From assembly GCA_000972765.1 (NCBI GenBank), contig CP011265.1:3035001-3099000 (forward strand): a stretch of DNA of 64,000 nt, in the 5' to 3' direction. The notes under the pieces were generated by a model, which was given only the letters and a program-made list of their open reading frames with translations, did not search any database and had not been told where the DNA came from. Within the stretch, counting starts at the first letter, position 1; each line of letters begins with the position of its first letter. Positions 25,611-35,190 of the stretch are shown one piece after another. A program made the translations under genes and the position numbers. This DNA is from Verrucomicrobia bacterium IMCC26134. GTDB lineage: Bacteria > Verrucomicrobiota > Verrucomicrobiia > Opitutales > Opitutaceae.

Positions 25611-26537
25611 TCAGGCATCCGGCACCAGCCAATGCAGCCCGCCCTCCGCACCTTCGGCCTGCGCCAGCAAAGGAGCGAGATACCTCACCAGCGAACGCAT
25701 CGCTGTTTCGGCACCCCAGGGCGGATTCAATACCAACACCGCGCTGCCCCGCATCTTCAGGCCCGACTGTTCCCCACCCACCGTGAGCTCCAGCGTGTAA
25801 CAGGGCGGCAACTGCTTGATCGCAAGAAGCTGACGGTAGAAATCCGCCAGTTTCGCGCGGGTGGTCATTGGATACCACACCGCGATCGTCGCAGCGGGCA
25901 TGCGCACGAGTGCGGCCGTGATCGTGGCGATGATACGCGTCCACTCGTCCTGACTTTCGTAAGGCGGATCGATCAAAACCAGCGTCCGCCGTTCCGGCGG
26001 CGGCAGCGCCGCCTTTACCCCCTGATAGCCGTCGAGCGCCTGCACGCTGACTTTTTTTAAACCAAGGAATTCCTGAGCCAGCGCCGCCGCTTCGTCGGGT
26101 TGCGCCTCGTAAAAGATCGCGCGGTCCTGTGGACGGAGGAGTCCCTGCGCGAGCCTCGGCGAGCCAGGGTAAAACCTCGGGCCGTCCGACACTCCTTTGT
26201 CATCCTGTGTGGCAGGGGCTGCTTCGCCGGCTTCCTCCGAAAACGCCGTGCGTGCAAACGCATCAAACAAGCGCACTTGCTCCAGGTAGTCTGCCAGCTC
26301 CGCAGGCATATCCGTGCGCGACCAAAGGCGGCCGATGCCGCCTGGCCATTCCGGCGAGCGCGGTTGGGTCAACCCGCTGGCCGCTGCCCCCAGATCATAA
26401 CCGCCCCGGCCTGCGTGAGTATCGATGTAGAGGAAGCCTTTTTCCTTCACCTGCATACTGCGCAAAAGCCGCACCAGCACGGCGTGCTTCATCACGTCCG
26501 CGAAGTTGCCGGCATGGAATTGATGGCGGTAATTCAC
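25611..26537 (-). CDS. rlmJ: 23S rRNA (adenine-2030-N6)-methyltransferase RlmJ
   Basis: A 308-residue SAM-dependent methyltransferase. It begins MNYRHQFHAGNFADVMKHAVL, the RlmJ hallmark, continues with FLYIDTHAGRGGYDL for SAM binding and has the catalytic IDPPYE motif of N6-adenine methylases. Slightly longer than E. coli RlmJ (280), with an Ala/Glu-rich insertion. The start is GTG at 26537, overlapping the stop of the YhcH-family gene by four bases (GTGA). Confidence 0.93.
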   Translation of the reverse strand: MNYRHQFHAGNFADVMKHAVLVRLLRSMQVKEKGFLYIDTHAGRGGYDLGAAASGLTQPRSPEWPGGIGRLWSRTDMPAELADYLEQVRLFDAFARTAFSEEAGEAAPATQDDKGVSDGPRFYPGSPRLAQGLLRPQDRAIFYEAQPDEAAALAQEFLGLKKVSVQALDGYQGVKAALPPPERRTLVLIDPPYESQDEWTRIIATITAALVRMPAATIAVWYPMTTRAKLADFYRQLLAIKQLPPCYTLELTVGGEQSGLKMRGSAVLVLNPPWGAETAMRSLVRYLAPLLAQAEGAEGGLHWLVPDA

Positions 26538-27052
26538 GCCTTGAGCGCCAGATCGACCGCCACCACCGGCACTTTGACTACCGTTTTACGGACCACTGCT
26601 GGCGCGCCATCCGCCAGGGAGGGCATGTGCGCGTCCGCGGGAAAAAACACCGCGACTTCGCCTGCCGGCACTTTGAGCGTAGAGCCTTCGGAACAGGGCG
26701 CGAAAAAAATCAGGTCTTTCGCAGGCCGCAAATCTTCCGCGATCGCCAGCTTGGTCACCTCGATCACGCCCATCAACTCACGCCCGCTGACCACCACTTG
26801 AACATCAATATAGTCTTGGTGTGCCTCCCAGCGTCCCTGTGCCGGCCGTTTGGCCATGTAGGCCTGTTCAAGCGCGAAGACACCGCCGCCCAGCTCCACC
26901 CGCTCCGTCTCATCCACCGGCACCGCCGCAAGTCGCGCCGACTCGGGAGTGCCCGGAGTAAGGCACAGTTGCACATAGTCGAAAGCCCGCCGGAAAGCGG
27001 GGGAACTCGCCAGTTGCGATCGGACCGTGGATAGAGAGCCAAAGACAGCCAT
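26534..27052 (-). CDS. YhcH/YjgK/YiaL (DUF386) family protein
   Basis: A 172-residue cupin-like protein. Recognised by EAHQDYIDVQVVVSGRE, the ADL-like acidic run and VAVFFPADAHMPSL, which contains the metal-binding His of this family. Members are linked to sialic acid or other sugar catabolism and form a beta-sandwich with a bound metal; this one has no sugar-acid genes beside it. ATG 27052 is chosen because it begins the domain (MAVFGSL). It overlaps the rlmJ start by four bases. Confidence 0.85.
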   Translation of the reverse strand: MAVFGSLSTVRSQLASSPAFRRAFDYVQLCLTPGTPESARLAAVPVDETERVELGGGVFALEQAYMAKRPAQGRWEAHQDYIDVQVVVSGRELMGVIEVTKLAIAEDLRPAKDLIFFAPCSEGSTLKVPAGEVAVFFPADAHMPSLADGAPAVVRKTVVKVPVVAVDLALKA

Positions 27053-27128
27053 GTTCGGAATAGGGTTTATGTAGGCAATTAATCCACGCCGCAGTCCCCT
27101 CGCTGGCAAGCGTGGAGGCGCCCGGCCC

Positions 27129-27884
27129 CTACCACTTGGGCCAGCCGGACACCGGAGGAGAAAAAAAGCCCGGCGGCACTTCGGGATTGGCGACCATCTC
27201 CGTGATCTCAGTCTCCGTTATCAACCGCTCTCCGCTCTGCACCCGGATACGGAAAGGCTGCAACACCCCCGCAACCGGACGAAAATCGCTGTAATACGTC
27301 TCCACGACGGCCATCCTCCCCCTCACAACCTTGCGTTGATCGCGTCGAACCACCAGCAGCGTCTCTTCATCCAGATAAAGCGTGTAAGACGCCGTCAAAC
27401 GCACCGTCGCGAGCAAACGCAGACAGGGTCGCACTTCCCCCTCCGTCCGCCCGGCGTCCTCGAGCTCGATGCCACGCGAGCGGAATTCGTAAAGCAGGTC
27501 GTCGAACTCCGCCTCCATCACAAAGTCCGCCTCTGACGCGGCCGACAAGCGGGCGGGTGAAGCCAGCAGGTCTGTTTTTTGCCACGGCGCATGCACCCCG
27601 TCGAAAACACGCACCAACGTGCCGGAGTCCCCCAGGGTCTCAATTCGTATGCTGCGCGGCCGCGCCGCATACAGGATGAAGGGGAACTCTTTACCGTTGA
27701 TACGCGTCACCCCGGTCGCGCGCAGCGCGTGAAGCGCGGCCTGTGCTTCGCGCCCTCCCGTCGCCTCAAGATGCACCCGTGATAAATCATCGGCAAAATC
27801 CGCCCGTGCCGGGCTCGCTCCCGCCACGACACCCAGAAGGATCGCCCCGGTCAGCTTTAAGCTATTCTGATTCCATCGCATCAT
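27129..27884 (-). CDS. Secreted LolA-like / outer-membrane lipoprotein-sorting-like protein
   Basis: A 251-residue exported protein with a signal peptide ending near GASPARADF. The body has the alternating strands and long-range layout of LolA/LolB-like proteins (segments such as RVFDGVHAPWQKTD, TLYLDEETLLVVRRDQRK and VAGVLQPFRIRVQSGER, the last typical of sorting-like proteins that report an effect on fitted parameters). No lipobox Cys is seen. The true function is unknown; a role in periplasmic lipid or lipoprotein handling is inference. Two adjacent ATG codons (27884, 27881) can serve as start. Confidence 0.6.
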   Translation of the reverse strand: MMRWNQNSLKLTGAILLGVVAGASPARADFADDLSRVHLEATGGREAQAALHALRATGVTRINGKEFPFILYAARPRSIRIETLGDSGTLVRVFDGVHAPWQKTDLLASPARLSAASEADFVMEAEFDDLLYEFRSRGIELEDAGRTEGEVRPCLRLLATVRLTASYTLYLDEETLLVVRRDQRKVVRGRMAVVETYYSDFRPVAGVLQPFRIRVQSGERLITETEITEMVANPEVPPGFFSPPVSGWPKW

Positions 27885-28034
27885 TTCATGCCGTCTTCGT
27901 ATCCCGCCCGTGACAAGCCTCTAGCTGCGCCGGCCGGCTTGCGGGACTATTTGGCCTGCGCCGCAACACCCAGATCCGTGTGCCATCCCTGTTTGCGCTC
28001 GCGCCCCCGCCCTCGCCCCGCTTTACCCGCTAGC

Positions 28035-28352
28035 ATGGCAATGGAATTTGGTTGGTGGGTCCGCGACGACCCCGAGCAAGGCAAGTATCAGGTGTTGGCC
28101 GTGTTTCACGGCGGTAATGTCGTGTGGACCCGCAAGCAGGGTCACCACACGCCATGGGAGCCGCTTACCCCCATCACCTCCGAGCTCTGGGACAAGCTCA
28201 TCGCCGAGGCCAGCGACCGCGTGCCCCGCCGCCTGATGTCACCCAAGCAATTCGACGAGCTTAAACGTGTCCGCGCCAAAACCGAGGACCTCGGCTCCCC
28301 CACCACGCTGAAACGCGGCGCTCACCTCAAGCGCGCCAACGACCAGCCGTAG
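28035..28352 (+). CDS. Small hypothetical protein
   Basis: A 105-residue protein that I do not recognise. It starts with MAMEFGWWVRDDPEQGKYQ, contains many aromatic residues in its first half and a basic, helical C-terminal half (LKRVRAKTEDLG, LKRGAHLKRAN). A longer in-frame ORF begins at 27888, but its extra 49 residues are Pro/Arg-rich and do not look like protein, so I start at 28035; 28041 is also possible. Cytoplasmic, no membrane segment. Codon use fits neighbours. Confidence 0.6.
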   Translation: MAMEFGWWVRDDPEQGKYQVLAVFHGGNVVWTRKQGHHTPWEPLTPITSELWDKLIAEASDRVPRRLMSPKQFDELKRVRAKTEDLGSPTTLKRGAHLKRANDQP

Positions 28353-28402
28353 TGCTGCCGCTAAGTGCTAGAGACAAGTTGCCAGAGGAGAGTGACTGGA
28401 GA

Positions 28403-28942
28403 CTAGCGGCTGGTTTCCAGCCGCCCCCAGATGTAACGGAAGGCCCCCGAGAACTCCCGCGCGCGTTCCCGCACCGCCAGGTCCACTTCCGCCGGCTCAT
28501 ACCAGGCTCCGTCCATGATCTCCGCCGGGTGCAGGCGAAAAGGCCCTTCGTGCTCCAACCGGTAAACCCACACGAACTCCCAGCCCGTCTGCGCACACGC
28601 CTCCAGCCGCAGCCAGCGCTCCGGGGGCGCGCTCAACGCCAACCCGATCTCCTCCCCCAGCTCGCGCACCGCCGCCGCATCGTAATCTTCGCCAGCGTCG
28701 AGATGCCCCGAACAGGAGGAATCCCAACGCCCGGGCGCCACGTCCTTCGCCATCGAGCGACGCTGTAAAAAAACCCGTCCCGCCCGGTCAAACACCAGCA
28801 CGTGAATCGCCCGATGCAGCAACTTCTGCGCATGGACGTCAGCCCGGCGCGCCTGGGAGGTCACGCGATCCTGCCCGTCGACCACGTCGAAAAGCTCGTC
28901 CGCGCGCTGCGCCACCGTGTCGTCCTTTACTTTCACTTCCAT
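28403..28942 (-). CDS. Nudix hydrolase
   Basis: A 179-residue protein with a complete Nudix box (GHLDAGEDYDAAAVRELGEEIG, pattern Gx5Ex7REUxEExGU) that binds Mg2+ for pyrophosphate-bond hydrolysis. Preceding HRAIHVLVFDRAGRVFLQRRS and WDSSCSGHLDAGE are like the IPP-isomerase/YfcD-type subgroup. The substrate is unknown. ATG 28942 is chosen, as the longer ORF adds a non-family N-terminus that would overlap the divergent gene. Only 37 bases separate it from the gene on the plus strand, so their promoters overlap. Confidence 0.9.
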   Translation of the reverse strand: MEVKVKDDTVAQRADELFDVVDGQDRVTSQARRADVHAQKLLHRAIHVLVFDRAGRVFLQRRSMAKDVAPGRWDSSCSGHLDAGEDYDAAAVRELGEEIGLALSAPPERWLRLEACAQTGWEFVWVYRLEHEGPFRLHPAEIMDGAWYEPAEVDLAVRERAREFSGAFRYIWGRLETSR

Positions 28943-28979
28943 GTATGCCCTTTCGTGACCTTTAAATCGCCCGCCCGCC

Positions 28980-29453
28980 ATGCCTAAAATTGACGTCAAT
29001 CAAGTCGCCGAGATCCTCAAACGCAACGATATCGACCCCGCCCTGCTCCGCCAGATCGTCGAGGAGATGAATCAGGCCGTCGAGCCGGAGCTCGACGAAG
29101 AAAAGCCGCCCGCGGTGAAAAAACAGTTCTCCATCGTCGTCTCCGACCCCGACCACCAGCTCCCTGAAAAAGCCGAGTTCACCGGCTGGGTTTTCCAGAT
29201 TCCCGAGGACGCCTCCGTCACGAGCACCACCGAGCGCATCCACAAGGCCGCCTACGAATTCAACACGACCAAGAAAGGTCGCATGATGCCCGCCAAGACC
29301 ATGGCCGACGCCATCGAGAACATCCCCGCCAAGGTTTTTAAGGAACAGCAGGTCTGGATCAAAACCAAGGCCCCCGTCTTCGTCATCCGCACCGACAACG
29401 AGATCCCGACGGAAAAATCCGACAGAAAGACCCGCCGCGGCAGCCTGGACTGA
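28980..29453 (+). CDS. Hypothetical protein, unrecognised family
   Basis: A 157-residue soluble protein. The first 45 residues are acidic and helical (VNQVAEILKRNDIDPALLRQIVEEMNQ), followed by a beta-rich middle with VVSDPDHQLPEKAEFTGWVFQI and a conserved-looking DVSV-like block, then a basic tail (KSDRKTRRGSLD). The layout suggests a short helical arm plus a small globular domain. No motif gives a function. It has normal host codon use and is divergent from the Nudix gene. Confidence 0.65.
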   Translation: MPKIDVNQVAEILKRNDIDPALLRQIVEEMNQAVEPELDEEKPPAVKKQFSIVVSDPDHQLPEKAEFTGWVFQIPEDASVTSTTERIHKAAYEFNTTKKGRMMPAKTMADAIENIPAKVFKEQQVWIKTKAPVFVIRTDNEIPTEKSDRKTRRGSLD

Positions 29454-29479
29454 AGCGCGTCGGGTTTTTGAAACATCAC

Positions 29480-29554
29480 TGGTGCGGGTGGAGGGAGTCG
29501 AACCCTCGTCTCATGCTTGGGAAGCACGCATAATAGCCGTTATACTACACCCGC
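29480..29554 (-). tRNA. tRNA-Gly (anticodon CCC)
   Basis: On the minus strand the cloverleaf begins GCGGGTG at 29554 and closes with CACCCGC at 29490-29484. The T arm has GGGTTCGACTCCC. The anticodon loop reads TTCCCAA, giving anticodon CCC (complement at 29519-29521), which decodes GGG. The discriminator A is at 29483 and CCA is encoded at 29482-29480. It lies 80 bases downstream of recR on the same strand. Confidence 0.95.
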
Positions 29555-29634
29555 GAAATCAGCGACGGCTCAAACTCCTACGCGGCCGGCCCGCCGCTGC
29601 AACTTCCTTTTGGCGCGACCTTGGAACTCGTTTC

Positions 29635-30246
29635 TCAGACGTAGTCCCGCCGCCCGTCCAGCGCGCTCTTGAGCGTCACCGCGTCCGCATACAGCACCCC
29701 GCCGCCACTCGGCAGCCCGAAGCCGATGCGCGACACCTTGATCGGCGCGCCGCCCGCCGCCGTCTCCGCCGCCAGATGCTGCGTGATAAAGTGGCACGTC
29801 GCCTCACCCTCCACGTCGTTCGACAAGGCCAGGATCAACTCCCTCACCTCGCCCGAGCGCACCCGCGCCTCCAGCGCCGCGAAATTAATGTCCGCCGGGC
29901 CCACGCCCTGGATCGGCGAAAGCCTCCCGTGCAAAACGTGGTATACCCCGCGATACGCGCCCGAGCGCTCCATCGCCACCAGATCAGGCACGTGCTCCAC
30001 CACACACACCACCGCGCCATCGCGACGGGCATCCTCGCAGAGGTTGCAAAGCTCGCCTTCGGCCAGATTGCCGCAGCGCGAGCAACGGCGCACCGTGCGC
30101 GCCGCCGACTCCAGCGCCGCGACCAGCGCCGGCAGCTGTGCCGGCTTTTCCACCAGCAAATGCAGCGCCATGCGCTCCGCCGACCTATACCCCACCCCTG
30201 GCAGTTGCTTCAGCGCCTGCTGGAGTTTCTCAAAGGCCGGCGTCAT
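29635..30246 (-). CDS. recR: Recombination mediator protein RecR
   Basis: A 203-residue DNA-binding protein of the RecFOR gap-repair pathway. Domains in order: helix-hairpin-helix (LKQLPGVGYRSAERMALHLL), the four-Cys zinc finger (CSRCGN to CNLC), a Toprim domain (VVCVVEHVPDLVAMERSGAYRGVYHVLHG) and a Walker-B-like C-terminal region ending YADAVTLKSAL. Length is normal. It follows ybaB by 20 bases in the common ybaB-recR pair; dnaX, frequently the first gene, is absent here. Confidence 0.96.
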   Translation of the reverse strand: MTPAFEKLQQALKQLPGVGYRSAERMALHLLVEKPAQLPALVAALESAARTVRRCSRCGNLAEGELCNLCEDARRDGAVVCVVEHVPDLVAMERSGAYRGVYHVLHGRLSPIQGVGPADINFAALEARVRSGEVRELILALSNDVEGEATCHFITQHLAAETAAGGAPIKVSRIGFGLPSGGGVLYADAVTLKSALDGRRDYV

Positions 30247-30266
30247 CTCAAATACCCGGGACAGGC

Positions 30267-30575
30267 TTAGAACATCCCGGGCATCTGGAAGGCCGAGGTG
30301 ACCTTGCTCATCTCTTCCTCGTTGAATTTCTTGGCCGCGACCGCCGCCTCCTGCACCGCCGCGAGGATCTCGGACGACACCAAAGCGGCGTCCTCCTTGA
30401 GGAACTCGGCGTCCACCTTCAACGCGATGAACTGTCCTGCTCCGTTGATCTTGATCTGCACCGCGCCGCCGCCGCGTGTGAAATCAATCTCCTTCGAGGC
30501 GAGCTGCGCTTGCAGCACCTCGATCGATTTTTGCATTTTCTGGGCTTGTTTGAGAAGTTTTCCGACGCCGGCCAT
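30267..30575 (-). CDS. ybaB: YbaB/EbfC nucleoid-associated protein
   Basis: A 102-residue DNA-binding protein with the family layout: an N-terminal helix (MAGVGKLLKQAQKMQKSIEVLQAQL), a central three-stranded sheet (GGGAVQIKINGAGQFIALKVDAEF) and a C-terminal helix (AAVQEAAVAAKKFNEEEMSKVTSAF) ending QMPGMF. The dimer is expected to bind DNA. Its position directly before recR supports the call. Confidence 0.95.
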   Translation of the reverse strand: MAGVGKLLKQAQKMQKSIEVLQAQLASKEIDFTRGGGAVQIKINGAGQFIALKVDAEFLKEDAALVSSEILAAVQEAAVAAKKFNEEEMSKVTSAFQMPGMF

Positions 30576-30673
30576 GGTAGTGAGTGTGGTTAAGGGTTAT
30601 CTGCTTTAAACAAAAGCGAGGCCTCCAGCGCAAAGACTCCCACGCTTTCTTCAACCTGAAACTGGACTTCGTT

Positions 30674-31597
30674 TCAGTCTGCCGCCGCGAGCACCTCCGC
30701 ATAGCCTTCGCGAAAAGTCCGCTTTGCCGCCCGCCAACCCAGCTCCTTACGCGCCCGCGCCGCGTCCACGATGCGATCGGGCGTCACCGCCCGCCGCCCG
30801 CCCGCCGGCTGTCCGGTAAACCGCGGCATCTCCACGCCCAAGCGCTTCGCCAGCCAGGCCACCACCTCGCCTTTTGTCGCCTCCCCTTCATCTGCCAGAT
30901 TGAAAATCTTCGCCCCACCGCCAACCGGCCGGCCCGCCGCTTCGCCAAACGCCGCCCAAAGACCCGCCACGATGTCGTCGCGGTGGATCAGGTTAAGATG
31001 CATCTCCTCCCGCCCCGCCACCTCGCCGCTCCGCACTTGCTCCAGCAGATGCGTGCGCCCGGGCCCGTATATCCCCGCCAGCCGCAACACCGTCGCCGCC
31101 CCCGGCCACGCCGCCGCCACCCGCTCCGCCTCGATCAAGGCCTGCGTCGTCTCCGCCGCGCCGCCCGCCGGGTCAGTCTCGGTGACCCGCACCCCGCCAT
31201 CTTGGGGATACACCGACGTGCTGCTCGTGTAGATGAGCGGCGGCACGCGTCCGGCTGCCGCAATCCCGCGCACCCACCCGGAAACACTGCGCAACCCTTC
31301 CACATAACTGCGCCGGTAACCATCCACGCCGCCCCCGCCCGCCGCCACCGTCACCGCGACGAGGTCCACGTCACCCGCGAGCTCCGGCCACCAGGCCGCG
31401 TTGCCAATCTCGCCCACAATCACCGCCGCACCCGCCGTTCGCAGCTCGGCCGCCGTCTCCGCGTTGCGCGTCAAGGCCGTCACCCGCAGCCCCGCCACCA
31501 GTGCCTGCCGCGCCAGCGCGCCGCCCACATAACCCGCACCCAACACCGCGAGGTGCTTTCCGCGAAACGAAGTTGGCCCCGACTCATTCATGTTCAT
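30674..31597 (-). CDS. NAD-dependent epimerase/dehydratase-family (extended SDR) protein
   Basis: A 307-residue Rossmann protein with nucleotide loop VLGAGYVGGALA, the strand IYTSSTSVYPQDGG and IYGPGRTHLLEQV. The Tyr-x-x-x-Lys catalytic pair of active SDRs is not clearly present, the 'STSVY' Tyr being followed by PQDG, which resembles the YeeZ-type atypical extended SDRs. The reaction is unknown. It is transcribed divergently from the DJ-1 gene with 14 bases between start codons, so they share a promoter region. Confidence 0.78.
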   Translation of the reverse strand: MNMNESGPTSFRGKHLAVLGAGYVGGALARQALVAGLRVTALTRNAETAAELRTAGAAVIVGEIGNAAWWPELAGDVDLVAVTVAAGGGGVDGYRRSYVEGLRSVSGWVRGIAAAGRVPPLIYTSSTSVYPQDGGVRVTETDPAGGAAETTQALIEAERVAAAWPGAATVLRLAGIYGPGRTHLLEQVRSGEVAGREEMHLNLIHRDDIVAGLWAAFGEAAGRPVGGGAKIFNLADEGEATKGEVVAWLAKRLGVEMPRFTGQPAGGRRAVTPDRIVDAARARKELGWRAAKRTFREGYAEVLAAAD

Positions 31598-31611
31598 TGT
31601 ATCACCTTACC

Positions 31612-32157
31612 ATGCCCACGGTCCTTGTCATCTTGCCAGAGGGTTTTGAAGAACTCGAAGCCGTCGCCCCCATCGACGTCCTTCGCCGCGCCGGCGTCTC
31701 CGTCACGGTCGCAGCCCTCGGTTCCGACCGCCGCGTCACCGGACGCAACGCGATGGTGATGGAGGCGGACTGCCTGCTCGCCGAGCTCCCTTCGCCTCCA
31801 CCCACCGCCGACGCCTTGTTCCTGCCCGGCGGGCCCGGGGTAGCCCGCCTCCGCGCCGACCCCCGTGTGCGTGCGCTCGTGCTCCAGCACCACACCGCCG
31901 GGGCCTGGATCGCCGCCATCTGCGCCGCACCGGTCGTGCTCCACGACGCCGGCCTGCTCGCCGGCCGACGCTACACCGCCCACCCCAGCGTCGCAGGAGA
32001 GCTCACCGCCATCCTCGCCTCCGAGCGCACGGTCATCGACGGCAAAATCCTCACCTCCCGGGGCGCCGGCACCGCCCTCGACTTCGGACTCGCCCTGGTC
32101 GCACAGCTCACCTCGCCTGCCACCGCCACCGAAATCCACCGCGCGATCTGCGCATAG
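31612..32157 (+). CDS. DJ-1/PfpI (ThiJ) family protein
   Basis: A 181-residue flavodoxin-like protein. It has LPEGFEELEAVAPIDVLRRAG at the start (conserved Glu), LFLPGGPGV, and the nucleophile elbow AAICAAPVVLHDAGLL with the redox-active Cys. This matches the YajL/DJ-1 group that protects proteins or nucleotides from carbonyl damage. ATG 31612 is used because it starts exactly at the first strand; the longer ORF would overlap the divergent gene. The flavin disulfide reductase starts 11 bases after its stop. Confidence 0.92.
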   Translation: MPTVLVILPEGFEELEAVAPIDVLRRAGVSVTVAALGSDRRVTGRNAMVMEADCLLAELPSPPPTADALFLPGGPGVARLRADPRVRALVLQHHTAGAWIAAICAAPVVLHDAGLLAGRRYTAHPSVAGELTAILASERTVIDGKILTSRGAGTALDFGLALVAQLTSPATATEIHRAICA

Positions 32158-32168
32158 TTAATCCCCCC

Positions 32169-33617
<1,449 letters not shown>

Positions 33618-33707
33618 AAGCGCGGATCGAGCGGCAAACCCGGAATGAGATCAGGGACACCGATTGACCCTAGCGACTCCACGCCGTGTTCAAATATCAG
33701 TCCCTCT

Positions 33708-35006
33708 TTATGGAACCGGATTCGTGGAAATCAGCGCGATGCGGAGACCCAGGTTGCCGTAGTGAAAATCTGGCGAGGAATAGCCGCGGCACGACGAGCG
33801 ACTGCACACCGCCACATCATACCAGCCGCCGCCGCGAGCCACGCGGGCAGTGCCGTCAGGTGTGCCGGTCGGATCAGTGACGGTGCCACCGGGAAACCCG
33901 CTCACATACCAGTCGCTGCACCACTCCCAGACATTGCCGTGCACGTCATGCAAGCCCCAGGCGTTGGGCAGGCGTTTCCCCACCTCGTGGGTGCTTGAAA
34001 GACTGTTGGCGACATACCACGCCATGGAATCAAGATCACCGGCGTAGGCGCTCGTTCTCCCGGCGCGGCAGGCATACTCCCACTGCGCTTCGGTCGGCAG
34101 GGTGAACACATAGCCGTCCGGCAGGTGCCCCGCCGCCCGTTCACGAGCCGTGAGTTTCTGGCAAAACGCCATCGCATCATCCCAGGAAATATTCTCCACC
34201 GGCAGCCGTTCGCCTTTGAAAAGGCTCGGATTCTTAGGCATCAGCAGGCGCCACTCGGCCTGGGTGATCTCATATTTTCCGATCCAAAACGGGCGGCTGA
34301 AAATGACCTTGGTCTGGGGGCCTTCATCGCGAAATCGGCCGACCTCCGACGCCGGGCTGCTCATGACAAAACTACCGGCCGGGATCGCCACCAGCTCGAT
34401 CCCGATCGCGGCGGAAAGTTTGGCATTATCCGCCTGCGTCTCGGCCACCCAGCGGGCCGCTTCCACCTGCGCCGCCTCCACCTGCACGGCGTCGGCTTGC
34501 ACGATCTTTTCCGGCACCACCTTTTGCGGAATCCTCAGCAACCCCTTGCGCTCGAGGATCACGAGGGACTTCTGCACCAATTCGTCGGAGCTCGAATCAA
34601 AACCGAGCTCAAGCAGCTTGGTGCCGGCATCGGTGGCCTCTGGAACATGGTTAAGCTCCAGCGCCACGACCACCCGCTGGGATAAGCACCAGCCCGTCTG
34701 GGCGTGCCCGACCGGCAGCGCGCGCAGCAAGAGAGCGCTCTTCGCCATGAACTCTTCAAGGAAACCTCGACGTTGATCCGAACCGGTCGTGCTGGCCTGG
34801 ACGTCATCCCAAACCAGCTTCAAAGCGAGGATCTGGCGTGTGAGCACCGGATCATCTGTTGAAGTCGTCGTCGCGACCGGCGCCGGCGTAGTGACGGTGA
34901 CCGCGGGTGTCGTCGCGAACGTATCCGCGTGCAGATTTGCCAAGCCCAGCAACAAGAGGAGAAACCCACGGCAAAGCGGGGAACAGAGACAGGCGGATTT
35001 TTTCAT
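33708..35006 (-). CDS. Secreted SUMF1/formylglycine-enzyme-fold protein
   Basis: A 432-residue exported protein. ATG 35006 opens a signal peptide (MKKSACLCSPLCRGFLLLLLG, then ANLHADT). A helical linker follows (about 60-215), then the SUMF1 domain: ELVAIPAGSFVMSS, WIGKYEITQAEW, PVENISWDDAMAFCQKL, LPTEAQWEYACRAG, GLHDVHGNVWEWC and VARGGGWYDVAVCSRSSCRGY. The first Cys of the catalytic pair of true formylglycine enzymes falls on Asp in GGGWYD, so oxidation of sulfatase Cys is unlikely. The fold may serve ligand binding instead. No sulfatase gene is adjacent. Confidence 0.85.
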   Translation of the reverse strand: MKKSACLCSPLCRGFLLLLLGLANLHADTFATTPAVTVTTPAPVATTTSTDDPVLTRQILALKLVWDDVQASTTGSDQRRGFLEEFMAKSALLLRALPVGHAQTGWCLSQRVVVALELNHVPEATDAGTKLLELGFDSSSDELVQKSLVILERKGLLRIPQKVVPEKIVQADAVQVEAAQVEAARWVAETQADNAKLSAAIGIELVAIPAGSFVMSSPASEVGRFRDEGPQTKVIFSRPFWIGKYEITQAEWRLLMPKNPSLFKGERLPVENISWDDAMAFCQKLTARERAAGHLPDGYVFTLPTEAQWEYACRAGRTSAYAGDLDSMAWYVANSLSSTHEVGKRLPNAWGLHDVHGNVWEWCSDWYVSGFPGGTVTDPTGTPDGTARVARGGGWYDVAVCSRSSCRGYSSPDFHYGNLGLRIALISTNPVP

Positions 35007-35190
35007 TTTATCTAAGGGGGTTGAAAAAAGTGACGGCACCATAAGTAAGCGGATCCACCTATGGGACCGTGTTTCAGGGATATCGAGCCCATAAGCACCT
35101 GCTGGATCGGCCTGACGATCCAGACCGAGCTGCGGCCTCCCTTGATTTCTTTTCGTGTCTTTTACCCTGATTCGTGGGCAACCTTACCCC

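Noticed and set aside
28353-28440. GCCGCTA/TAGCGGC inverted repeat between the small hypothetical and Nudix genes
   Set aside because: Seven-base arms with a loop of about 40 bases and no T tract; too weak to call a terminator.
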